In this document: positions 17,438-23,648 of the stretch, piece after piece | How positions within the stretch are numbered: the stretch's first letter is position 1 | How the letters are laid out: every line of letters starts with the position of its first letter | Source: an uncultured Clostridia bacterium | Lineage (GTDB): Bacteria; Bacillota_A; Clostridia; Oscillospirales; Oscillospiraceae | NCBI GenBank assembly: GCA_949289625.1 | Contig: CASEPH010000165.1 | Location: forward strand, 1-42,877 | DNA length: 42,877 nucleotides | Reading direction: 5' to 3' | Made by a program: the position numbers and the translations under genes | Notes under the pieces: generated by a model | The model's input: only the letters and a program-made list of their open reading frames with translations | The model's database searches: none | What the model was told of the DNA's origin: nothing

Positions 17438-18022
17438 ATGGAGATCCAGCAAACATTTTTGGAGATCTATCAGCAGCATATTCACCGGGATGGCGCGGAA
17501 CGGTTTTTGGAATACCTCACCGGGCCTGCTTCCGACTTTTTTACTGCACCGGCCAGTACCCGGTACCATGGTGCGTACGCAGGAGGATTGGCGGAACATA
17601 GCGTCAACGTGTATCAGTGCCTTCGGGCCTATCTGGACCGGGAACGGGTGAAGGACGTCTATGGCCTTTCTTATTCTGATGAGACCGTGGCATTGGTGTC
17701 TTTACTCCACGACGTCTGCAAAATCGGATGCTACAAGGTAGGCACCAGAAATGTCAAGGATGAGCAGGGAGTTTGGCAAAAGGTACCGTTTTATCAGTTT
17801 GACGATCCGATGCCCTATGGCCACGGGGAGAAGTCGGTGTACATTATTTCCGGGTTTATGCGGCTTTCCAGAGAAGAAGCCTTTGCTATTCGATACCATA
17901 TGGGCTTTTCCGGGATTGAGGATAAAGGCAGCGTAGGCAAAGCCTTTGAGCAATTTCCGCTGGCCTTTGCGCTATCTGTAGCGGACATGGAGGCAACCTA
18001 TTTCCTGGAAGGAAAGGTCTAA
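17438..18022 (+). CDS. HD-domain phosphohydrolase
   Basis: A 194-residue single-domain protein of the HD superfamily. His54 in GGLAEHSVNVY and the His91-Asp92 pair in SLLHDVCKIG form the metal-binding core, with further His in YGHGEKSV and IRYHMGF in the expected order. The arrangement resembles the HD domain of YhaM-type 3'-5' exoribonucleases, but the OB-fold nucleic-acid-binding domain of YhaM is missing, so a nuclease role is only a possibility; nucleotide phosphohydrolase is equally open. The ATG at 17438 has AAAGGAG 6 nt upstream; a longer reading from 17279 overlaps the TraX gene and is not supported. Probably cotranscribed with the TraX gene and ended by the strong terminator that follows. 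Confidence 0.85.
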   Translation: MEIQQTFLEIYQQHIHRDGAERFLEYLTGPASDFFTAPASTRYHGAYAGGLAEHSVNVYQCLRAYLDRERVKDVYGLSYSDETVALVSLLHDVCKIGCYKVGTRNVKDEQGVWQKVPFYQFDDPMPYGHGEKSVYIISGFMRLSREEAFAIRYHMGFSGIEDKGSVGKAFEQFPLAFALSVADMEATYFLEGKV

Positions 18023-18038
18023 TCCTTTATTTTTCAGG

Positions 18039-18080
18039 AACAGCCCCCGGTTTTCAAATATGAAAACCGGGGGCTGTTTT
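18039..18080 (+). terminator. Strong intrinsic terminator
   Basis: An 18-bp perfect stem (18039-18056 with 18061-18078), GC core CAGCCCCCGG / CCGGGGGCTG, four-base loop ATAT-like and a short T run. It closes the TraX/HD unit. Confidence 0.88.
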
Positions 18081-18120
18081 AATGGTATTCTATCGCTGTA
18101 ATCTTTAAAAGTGTTTCAAG

Positions 18121-18984
18121 TCAGGACCGGATATGAGCGTGATTATTGATGTGATCTTGGCAATAGCAGTAGTAGCCGCTGCACTTGGAGCAGTAGCGGA
18201 ATTCCAATTCCGGATTGGACACGTCTGTCCGTCCGCAGACCGCGCATTTGTGCCGGTACTGGGGAGCGTCTACCACCCGGGGACCGGTATGGGATGTGCC
18301 GGTGCGGCGTTTTTGATAGGACTTTGCCCAATTTGCATTGGGGCGGCTGCGATAGCTGGACCGGCCACGAAGCTTATCCTGCCAGCTGTCGGGCAGAACA
18401 TGGATGCAATCGCGTCCAAAGAACAGGAAATAGTTCAACATGGCGAACAGCGGGAAGAAATTCAGCTGAACCACTTCTACCAGAAGCAACAACAAATAGG
18501 CCCAGGCCAGATACTTCATCTTCAGCGGAATAATGTACATCAGCAGCACCTGACTATCCGGGTACAGGGTAGCCAGGGCCAGGAAAAGACTCAGGTTGAG
18601 ATAGAAGGGGGTGGCGGTGGTGTTCAGAATCAACGCGGCAACGTCCATAATCAGTACGCCCGACAGATAAAACAGGTTGAATTTCAGTGTGCCCCAGGCT
18701 CGTTCCACCATCCGTCCAATGCTGTAATAGGCAAACAAAAACAGGAATAGAAAAATGCCGGTGTTTTGTGGAACGAAAATATAGGTAAACAGCCGCCAGA
18801 GCTGTCCGTGCAGGATTTTTTCCCGACTAAAAGAAATTGCGTTCAAAAACATTCCGCTTTGATCTGCCAGGATAACAAAATAGGAAACAAGAGTTCCCAC
18901 GGCAATCAAAAGCATTAAGTTCGGGATGCCCTTGTCCCGATTATTATAGAGAAACCGGTCAAATTTCCGGCGTAGTTCCTTCAC
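18121..18984 (-). CDS. Rhomboid-like membrane protein with C-terminal Cys/His-rich domain
   Basis: A 287-residue protein with about five to six helices in residues 20-200, including the rhomboid-type segments HGQLWRLFTYIFVP and YYSIGRMVERAWGTLKFNLFYLSGV (L1-loop and TM2-3 pattern). The catalytic GxSG on TM4 is not seen; the equivalent stretch reads YLNLSLFLALATLYPDSQ, and no good TM6 His dyad is evident. The C-terminus carries C247, C250, C265, C268, C273, C275 and H278, H282, H284, which could bind one or two zinc ions. It is therefore likely a rhomboid pseudoprotease with a zinc-binding tail. The GTG start at 18984 has GGAGGAAG upstream. Monocistronic. Confidence 0.75.
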   Translation of the reverse strand: MKELRRKFDRFLYNNRDKGIPNLMLLIAVGTLVSYFVILADQSGMFLNAISFSREKILHGQLWRLFTYIFVPQNTGIFLFLFLFAYYSIGRMVERAWGTLKFNLFYLSGVLIMDVAALILNTTATPFYLNLSLFLALATLYPDSQVLLMYIIPLKMKYLAWAYLLLLLVEVVQLNFFPLFAMLNYFLFFGRDCIHVLPDSWQDKLRGRSSYRSRPNANWAKSYQKRRTGTSHTGPRVVDAPQYRHKCAVCGRTDVSNPELEFRYCSKCSGYYCYCQDHINNHAHIRS

Positions 18985-19014
18985 TGTGCTTCCTCCCTCT
19001 GTGTTGGTGATGAT

Positions 19015-19043
19015 ATTTTATTCTATTCTGCCTCAAATGTCTA
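19015..19043 (-). promoter_or_regulatory. Promoter of the rhomboid-like gene
   Basis: Minus strand TAGACA (19038-19043), 17 bp, TAAAAT (19015-19020); each hexamer matches 5 of 6. The interval 19044-19271 up to the metK promoter shows no gene or convincing structure. Confidence 0.55.
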
Positions 19044-19271
19044 TAAATAAAGTGTAAACATTCCAAAGGTCCATGGGGGGATTATGGACAAAGGGGACAG
19101 AGTTCAGACATAAAATTAGGCCAGAATAGCATATTGATTCCTGATAGCGTCGTGCATGACGTTCATTTTTTGAATATCATGACAAAATCCACATGGATGA
19201 GGGAGAATAGGGGCGGAGAAATGTCAATTCCTCCAAAGTTTGAGGACGGAGGAGGAAGACGGGGGAATCGG

Positions 19272-19301
19272 TTGACAAATTTGATTTTTATGTTATATAA
19301 T
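19272..19301 (+). promoter_or_regulatory. metK promoter
   Basis: TTGACA (19272-19277), 18-bp spacer, TATAAT (19296-19301): both hexamers are perfect. Transcription would begin near 19308, just ahead of the riboswitch. Confidence 0.85.
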
Positions 19302-19322
19302 ACGTTTTAGAATTGAATAAGC

Positions 19323-19461
19323 CCTTATTAAGAGCGGTGGAGGGATCGGCCCGATGAAGCCCGGCAACCTGCATATGTAAGGTGCCAAATCCGGCGGTGC
19401 AAATCGAAAGATGAGGTTCTCGATACGCAAAAACGCTCCGCCTGTGCGGGGCGGTTTTTTT
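19323..19461 (+). ncRNA. SAM-I (S-box) riboswitch with terminator
   Basis: The conserved S-box core is present: GCGGTGGAGGGA, CGGCCCGATGAAGCCCGGCAACC and the later GGTGCCAAATCC with GAAAGATGAGG. P1 pairs 19323-19329 with 19410-19416. About 18 nt after the aptamer an intrinsic terminator follows: an 8-bp stem 19434-19441 / 19446-19453 with a seven-T run (19455-19461). The expression platform is thus transcriptional: SAM binding should stabilise P1 and permit the terminator, shutting metK off when SAM is plentiful. I did not work out the exact antiterminator pairing. Confidence 0.93.
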
Positions 19462-19491
19462 GCGAAATCTCAGAGAAAGAAGGTTTTTATT

Positions 19492-20655
19492 ATGCCAAAA
19501 CGTATTTTTACATCGGAATCCGTCACGGAAGGTCATCCTGACAAAATCTGCGACCAGATCTCTGATGCTGTTCTTGACGCCATCCTGGCCCAGGATCCCC
19601 AGGCTCGGGTGGCCTGCGAAACCATTACCACCACGGGTATGGTGTTTGTCATGGGAGAGATCTCTACCACCTGCTATGTAGATATTCCCGGAATTGCCCG
19701 GGATACCATCTGCCGGATCGGCTACGACCGGCCGGAGTACGGCTTTGATGGCAAGACTTGCTCCGTCATGACTGCCATTGACGGCCAGAGCCCGGATATT
19801 GCCATGGGCGTGGATCACGCTTATGATGATGACCAGGAAATTGGAGCAGGGGATCAAGGGATGATGTTCGGGTTTGCCTGCGATGAGACACCGGAGCTGA
19901 TGCCGGCACCCATCTCCTATGCTCATCAGCTTTCCCACAAGCTGACGGAGTGCCGCAAATCCGGCCTGCTGCCCTGGCTGCGGCCTGACGGTAAGAGCCA
20001 GGTTTCCGTGCAGTATGACGAAAACGGGAACGTGGAGCGAATTGACACGGTGGTTATCTCCACCCAGCACAGCGCAGACATGGACATTGAAACCCTCCGG
20101 CGGGAAATTGTAGAAAAAGTGATTCAGACAACCCTGCCTGCGGAACTGATGGACGAGAACACTAAGTTCTTTGTCAACCCCACAGGTCGGTTTGTGGTGG
20201 GAGGACCGGTGGGAGATTCCGGTCTTACCGGACGAAAGATCATTGTGGACACCTATGGCGGATACGCGGCCCATGGGGGCGGATGCTTCTCCGGCAAGGA
20301 TCCCACCAAGGTTGACCGCAGTGCGGCTTATATGGCCCGGCACATTGCAAAAAACATTGTGGCTGCCGGTCTGGCCAAGAAATGCCAGATCGAACTGGCC
20401 TATGCCATCGGTGTGGCAAAGCCGGTGTCTGTGCTGGTGGATACCTATGGTACCGGCAGAGTAGGAGACGACAAACTGGCCCAAGCGGTACAGCAGGTAT
20501 TTGATCTGCGTCCCGAGAAGATTATTTCCTATCTGGATCTGCGGCGGCCCATCTACAGCCAGGTGGCAGCCTACGGACACTTTGGACGCCCAGAGCTGAA
20601 TCTGCCCTGGGAGCGTACAGATCGTATTGAAGAGCTTCGGGCTGCAGTGCAATAA
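19492..20655 (+). CDS. metK: S-adenosylmethionine synthase
   Basis: A 387-residue methionine adenosyltransferase, making SAM from methionine and ATP with release of phosphate and pyrophosphate. Family hallmarks: [21 protein letters not shown] at the start with His15 (GHPDK, 14-18), the hexapeptide-type GAGDQG, and the phosphate-binding signature [22 protein letters not shown]. Homotetramer by family. The ATG at 19492 lies about 30 nt after the riboswitch terminator with GAAAGAAGG in front; earlier in-frame codons from 19411 fall inside the riboswitch and are not used. The product controls its own synthesis through the S-box. Confidence 0.98.
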   Translation: MPKRIFTSESVTEGHPDKICDQISDAVLDAILAQDPQARVACETITTTGMVFVMGEISTTCYVDIPGIARDTICRIGYDRPEYGFDGKTCSVMTAIDGQSPDIAMGVDHAYDDDQEIGAGDQGMMFGFACDETPELMPAPISYAHQLSHKLTECRKSGLLPWLRPDGKSQVSVQYDENGNVERIDTVVISTQHSADMDIETLRREIVEKVIQTTLPAELMDENTKFFVNPTGRFVVGGPVGDSGLTGRKIIVDTYGGYAAHGGGCFSGKDPTKVDRSAAYMARHIAKNIVAAGLAKKCQIELAYAIGVAKPVSVLVDTYGTGRVGDDKLAQAVQQVFDLRPEKIISYLDLRRPIYSQVAAYGHFGRPELNLPWERTDRIEELRAAVQ

Positions 20656-20691
20656 ACGCGGAGCCTGGAGCATGATTGGGCTTGGAGTATG

Positions 20692-20709
20692 TTTTCACAT
20701 TTGTGAAAA
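20692..20709. promoter_or_regulatory. 18-bp palindrome, candidate operator
   Basis: TTTTCACATTTGTGAAAA is an 8+8-bp perfect inverted repeat around TT, 29 bp ahead of the -35 of the FNT promoter. Its centre is near -73 relative to the predicted start site. It has no T run and few GC pairs, so it is unlikely to be the metK terminator; a dimeric regulator site is the better reading. The regulator is not identified. Confidence 0.5.
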
Positions 20710-20738
20710 AAGTTCTGCGTGATTTGTGCGGAATGCAT

Positions 20739-20767
20739 TTGACATGTCCGGGAAAGCTTCCTATAAT
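20739..20767 (+). promoter_or_regulatory. Consensus promoter of the FNT gene
   Basis: TTGACA (20739-20744), 17-bp spacer, TATAAT (20762-20767): a perfect sigma-A promoter. The predicted start near 20774 rules out the ATG at 20777 as a normal initiation codon. Confidence 0.85.
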
Positions 20768-20800
20768 CGACATTAGATGATGAAAAAAGGAAGGGATCAT

Positions 20801-21565
20801 ATGAATTCACCAGCAGAAATTGCGGAGAAGCTTGTGGAGGTAGGAGAGGGGAAAACTCGACTGCCTGTGCTACATATGCTGATATTGGGCATATTTGCGG
20901 GAATGTTTATTGCACTGGCAGGCGTTGCAGCCACCTTTGCCAATGTCTATGTGGGGAAACTGGCCGGAGCTTGTGTATTTCCCTGCGGCCTGGCCATGGT
21001 GGTGGTAGCCGGCAGCGAGTTGTTTACAGGCAATAATTTGATTATCCTGTCTGTGTTGCAGAAGCGCTCCACTGTTGCGGGGATGCTGAAAAACTGGGTG
21101 TTTGTCTATATCGGCAACCTGATTGGTTCTGTTTTGGTGGTGCTGCTGACGGTGTACGGCGGTGTTTTTTCTAACGCAGCGGTGGCGGAAGCACTGGTTT
21201 CTACAGCAGCTGCAAAAGCGGGACTTTCCTTTGGAGATGCACTCCTTAAGGGTATTCTCTGTAATTTTCTGGTCTGCATTGCCGTGTGGATGAGTTTTTC
21301 CACCAAGACCTCCGAGGGGAAAATTTTGCTGGTGTTTTTTCCCATTATGGCCTTTGTAATCTGTGGGTTTGAGCATTCGGTGGCCAATATGTTCTATCTC
21401 CCAGGAGGGATCCTGACAGCAACTCGTTATGGGATTGCAGCCGAAGGACTGACTTGGGGCAGCGCTTTGTTGAAAAATCTTGTGCCGGTTACCTTGGGCA
21501 ACATTCTTGGCGGAAGCCTTTTGGCCGGCTGTGGTTATTGGCTGGTTTATCTGAAAAACAAATGA
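20801..21565 (+). CDS. Formate/nitrite transporter family channel
   Basis: A 254-residue FNT-family pentameric channel with six TM helices. The pattern GIFAGMFIALAGVAAT (TM1), the Ω-loop region with CGLAMVVVAGSELFTGNNLI (TM2b, the conserved FTGN motif), KNWVFVYIGNLIGS and the later CGFEHSVANMFYLPGGI are characteristic, with the central His in FEHSVANM. FocA, NirC and HSC members cannot be separated securely; no pyruvate-formate lyase or nitrite reductase gene is next to it. The ATG at 20801 is chosen because GGAAGGG lies just upstream, whereas the ATG at 20777 is practically at the predicted transcription start. Flanked by a candidate operator and a terminator, so individually controlled. Confidence 0.93.
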   Translation: MNSPAEIAEKLVEVGEGKTRLPVLHMLILGIFAGMFIALAGVAATFANVYVGKLAGACVFPCGLAMVVVAGSELFTGNNLIILSVLQKRSTVAGMLKNWVFVYIGNLIGSVLVVLLTVYGGVFSNAAVAEALVSTAAAKAGLSFGDALLKGILCNFLVCIAVWMSFSTKTSEGKILLVFFPIMAFVICGFEHSVANMFYLPGGILTATRYGIAAEGLTWGSALLKNLVPVTLGNILGGSLLAGCGYWLVYLKNK

Positions 21566-21568
21566 GAA

Positions 21569-21610
21569 ATTTGACGCTTCCGCTTTTGGAAGCGTCAAAT
21601 GCTTTCCTTT
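21569..21610 (+). terminator. Terminator of the FNT gene
   Basis: Perfect 13-bp stem ATTTGACGCTTCC (21569-21581) / GGAAGCGTCAAAT (21588-21600), followed by the weak T-rich GCTTTCCTTT. Confidence 0.7.
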
Positions 21611-21661
21611 GGGAAAGATTTATGATATAATGTGTCATATTTTTTAGAGGAGGGGCCTTTT

Positions 21662-22639
21662 ATGAAGCTGTTTGTCTATGGCTACCGACCCTATGATGAG
21701 GCAAAAGCCTTCCGCTACTACGCAGAGAAATACCATGTGACCTTGGGCCTTTGTGAAGCCCAGCCCTCCATGGAAAATGCAGCCCTAGCTGAAGGCTACG
21801 ACTGCATTTCCATTGTTTCCACCCCCATGCCGGAGCAGCTTATCGTCCGATTCCGGGCCATGGGAATCCGGATGATCTCCACCAGAACCGTGGGCTACGA
21901 TCATATAGATTTGAGGACGGCAAAAACCCTGGGCATGCATGTTTCCAATGCTTCTTACAGTCCCAACTGTGTGGCGGATTACACTGTCATGCTGATGCTG
22001 ATGGCATTGCGGCGTGTCAAGCGCATTATGCAGCGGTCGGACATTCATGATTTTTCTCTGCCAGGGACCATCGGCAGGGAACTGCGTAATTGTACCGTGG
22101 GGATCCTTGGAACGGGAAAGATCGGCAGGGCCGTCCTGCGGGACCTTTCCGGTTTTGGTTGCCAGAGGCTGGCCTATAGCCGGACCCAGGACCAATCCCT
22201 TGGCGTGGAGTATGTTTCTTTTGAGACGTTGCTTTCCTCCTGTGATATTCTCAGCTTACATATGCCGTTAAGCGAGGACAGCTATCACATCATCGATCAT
22301 GCAGCCATTGCCAAAATGAAGGATGGCGTGGTTTTGGTGAATACGGCTCGAGGCCCGCTGATTCAGACGGAAGCGTTGATCGAGGGACTGGAATGCGGCA
22401 AAATTGGTGCGGCGGCGTTAGATGTGCTAGAGGACGAAGCTGGATTGTTCCATTTTGACAAACGCTCAGAACAAATCGGGCATCGTGCCATGAGCATTTT
22501 AAAGGATATGCCCAATGTGATCTTTACGCCCCATGTTGCGTTTTATACCCAGGAAGCAGTGGGTGATATGGTCCGACACTCCATTGAAAGCTGTGTGCTG
22601 GAGCTTTCGGGAAAGGATAATCCCTGGAGGGTGATCTGA
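21662..22639 (+). CDS. D-2-hydroxyacid dehydrogenase, VanH-like (D-lactate dehydrogenase)
   Basis: A 325-residue NAD-dependent dehydrogenase of the D-isomer family, expected to interconvert pyruvate and D-lactate. The nucleotide site GILGTGKIG is at 147-155; the catalytic triad is present in NTARGPLI (Arg), LDVLEDE (Glu) and TPHVAFYT (His). Segments ISTRTVGYDHID (72-83) and YSPNCVADYTVMLMLMALRRVK (99-120) closely resemble VanH of vancomycin-resistance operons, but such segments also occur in ordinary D-lactate dehydrogenases of gut Firmicutes, and no D-Ala-D-Lac ligase or VanX is in the window. ATG 21662 follows AGAGGAGGGG. An extended -10 TGATATAAT (21623-21631) is in front. The exonuclease gene starts 20 nt after it. 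Confidence 0.92.
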   Translation: MKLFVYGYRPYDEAKAFRYYAEKYHVTLGLCEAQPSMENAALAEGYDCISIVSTPMPEQLIVRFRAMGIRMISTRTVGYDHIDLRTAKTLGMHVSNASYSPNCVADYTVMLMLMALRRVKRIMQRSDIHDFSLPGTIGRELRNCTVGILGTGKIGRAVLRDLSGFGCQRLAYSRTQDQSLGVEYVSFETLLSSCDILSLHMPLSEDSYHIIDHAAIAKMKDGVVLVNTARGPLIQTEALIEGLECGKIGAAALDVLEDEAGLFHFDKRSEQIGHRAMSILKDMPNVIFTPHVAFYTQEAVGDMVRHSIESCVLELSGKDNPWRVI

Positions 22640-22659
22640 ACCGGAGGAAAGAGGTTGCT

Positions 22660-23178
22660 ATGAACTATGTATGCGAGGGCGGATTTCGCTCTTTTGTGTG
22701 TTTAGATTTTGAAACCACAGGCCTGTCAGGCCGGGATCGCGTGACGGAGATTGGCGCGGTCAAAGTGCTGGAAGGGGAAATCGTACAGCGGTTTTCCACA
22801 CTGGTCAATCCGGGAAGACCCATTCCACCCAGAGTGGTGGCGCTGACTGGCATTACCAACGATATGGTGGAAGATCATCCACGGATTGAGGAGATCCTGC
22901 CGGTATTTCTAGGCTTTTTAGGAAATTTGCCCCTGGTGGCCCATAATGCGAAATTTGACTGCAAGTTTTTGGAACGGGATCTGTTGCAAATGGGACGGGA
23001 AATCGAAAATCCGGTGGCGGATACGCTGCAACAGGCGCGGCTGGTCTGTCCGGGCCTTCCCAGCTATAAACTAAGCTTTTTGACAAATCATTTTTCGATT
23101 CCGCTAAACGACGCCCATCGGGCCTGGTGTGATGCGGAAGCCACGGCCAAGCTGTACTTACTACTGCAGGAGCTATGA
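22660..23178 (+). CDS. DEDDh 3'-5' exonuclease (DnaQ/PolC epsilon-like)
   Basis: A 172-residue stand-alone exonuclease of the DnaQ-like superfamily. All five active-site residues are in place: Asp16 and Glu18 in CLDFETTG, Asp100 in HNAKFDCKFL, and His153 and Asp158 in DAHRAWCDAEATAKL, making it the DEDDh type. The pattern is closest to the proofreading exonuclease inserted in PolC and to epsilon subunits. No helicase (DinG) or UvrC-like domain is attached, so it may act in repair or RNA/DNA trimming; this cannot be decided here. GGAGGAAAGAGG precedes the ATG. Probably cotranscribed with the dehydrogenase, without evident functional link. Confidence 0.92.
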   Translation: MNYVCEGGFRSFVCLDFETTGLSGRDRVTEIGAVKVLEGEIVQRFSTLVNPGRPIPPRVVALTGITNDMVEDHPRIEEILPVFLGFLGNLPLVAHNAKFDCKFLERDLLQMGREIENPVADTLQQARLVCPGLPSYKLSFLTNHFSIPLNDAHRAWCDAEATAKLYLLLQEL

Positions 23179-23189
23179 TCTGCAATATG

Positions 23190-23229
23190 GAATCCCTCTA
23201 CTTCGTGCGAAGTAGAGGGATTCTTTTAA
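23190..23229 (+). terminator. Terminator of the dehydrogenase/exonuclease unit
   Basis: A perfect 16-bp arm pair, 23190-23205 with 23208-23223 (CGAAGTAGAGGGATTC), followed by TTTT. The innermost pairs must open to form a loop. It touches the stop of the convergent ferredoxin gene. Confidence 0.82.
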
Positions 23230-23648
23230 TCTGTCACCAGTGTCAAGGCGCCTGTGGGACAGGTATGGACACAGGCAGGTAGCCTGCCGTCCTCGATACG
23301 GCCGATGCATCCATCGCATTTGACGACGGTACCGGTGTCTGGATCGAAGGAGATGACGTTCATAGGACAGGCCTCTTGGCAGGCTTTGCATTGAATGCAG
23401 CGAGTTGTATCCGCTAGAATCAATCCACGGGAATCCTGGTAAAGACACTCCGTGGGACAGACCTCGCTGCATTTTCCGCACTGGACGCAATGGACAAACC
23501 GGTAGTACAGCTGGCCGGCTCGTTCCAAGGCCTCTATACGGCACAAAGATGTCTGTCCCTGCAGGGGACGAATGTCCCGCTGGTCCATACATGCCATCTG
23601 GCAGGCGCAGCAACCGGTGCATTTTTGCTTGTCAAAATGAAGCTTCAT
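23226..23648 (-). CDS. Four-cluster ferredoxin-type electron transfer subunit
   Basis: A 140-residue iron-sulfur protein of the DmsB/NrfC type. Four cysteine groups are visible in order: CTGCCACQMAC, CVQCGKCSEVCPTEC, CIQCKACQEACP and CDGC...CVHTCPTGA, enough for four 4Fe-4S clusters that would hand electrons to or from the adjacent molybdopterin subunit. The ATG at 23648 has AAAGGAGG 7 nt upstream and overlaps the stop of the molybdopterin gene by ATGA, which suggests translational coupling and a fixed stoichiometry. No signal peptide, and no membrane anchor subunit (DmsC/NrfD) follows; the complex is therefore likely cytoplasmic. Confidence 0.93.
   Translation of the reverse strand: MKLHFDKQKCTGCCACQMACMDQRDIRPLQGQTSLCRIEALERAGQLYYRFVHCVQCGKCSEVCPTECLYQDSRGLILADTTRCIQCKACQEACPMNVISFDPDTGTVVKCDGCIGRIEDGRLPACVHTCPTGALTLVTD

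Noticed and set aside
19288..20673. A 461-codon minus-strand frame
   Set aside because: Antisense to metK and its riboswitch; a shadow of the strong third-position bias.
20692..20709. The palindrome as a metK terminator
   Set aside because: The stem has only four GC pairs and is followed by AAGTTC, not by a T run.
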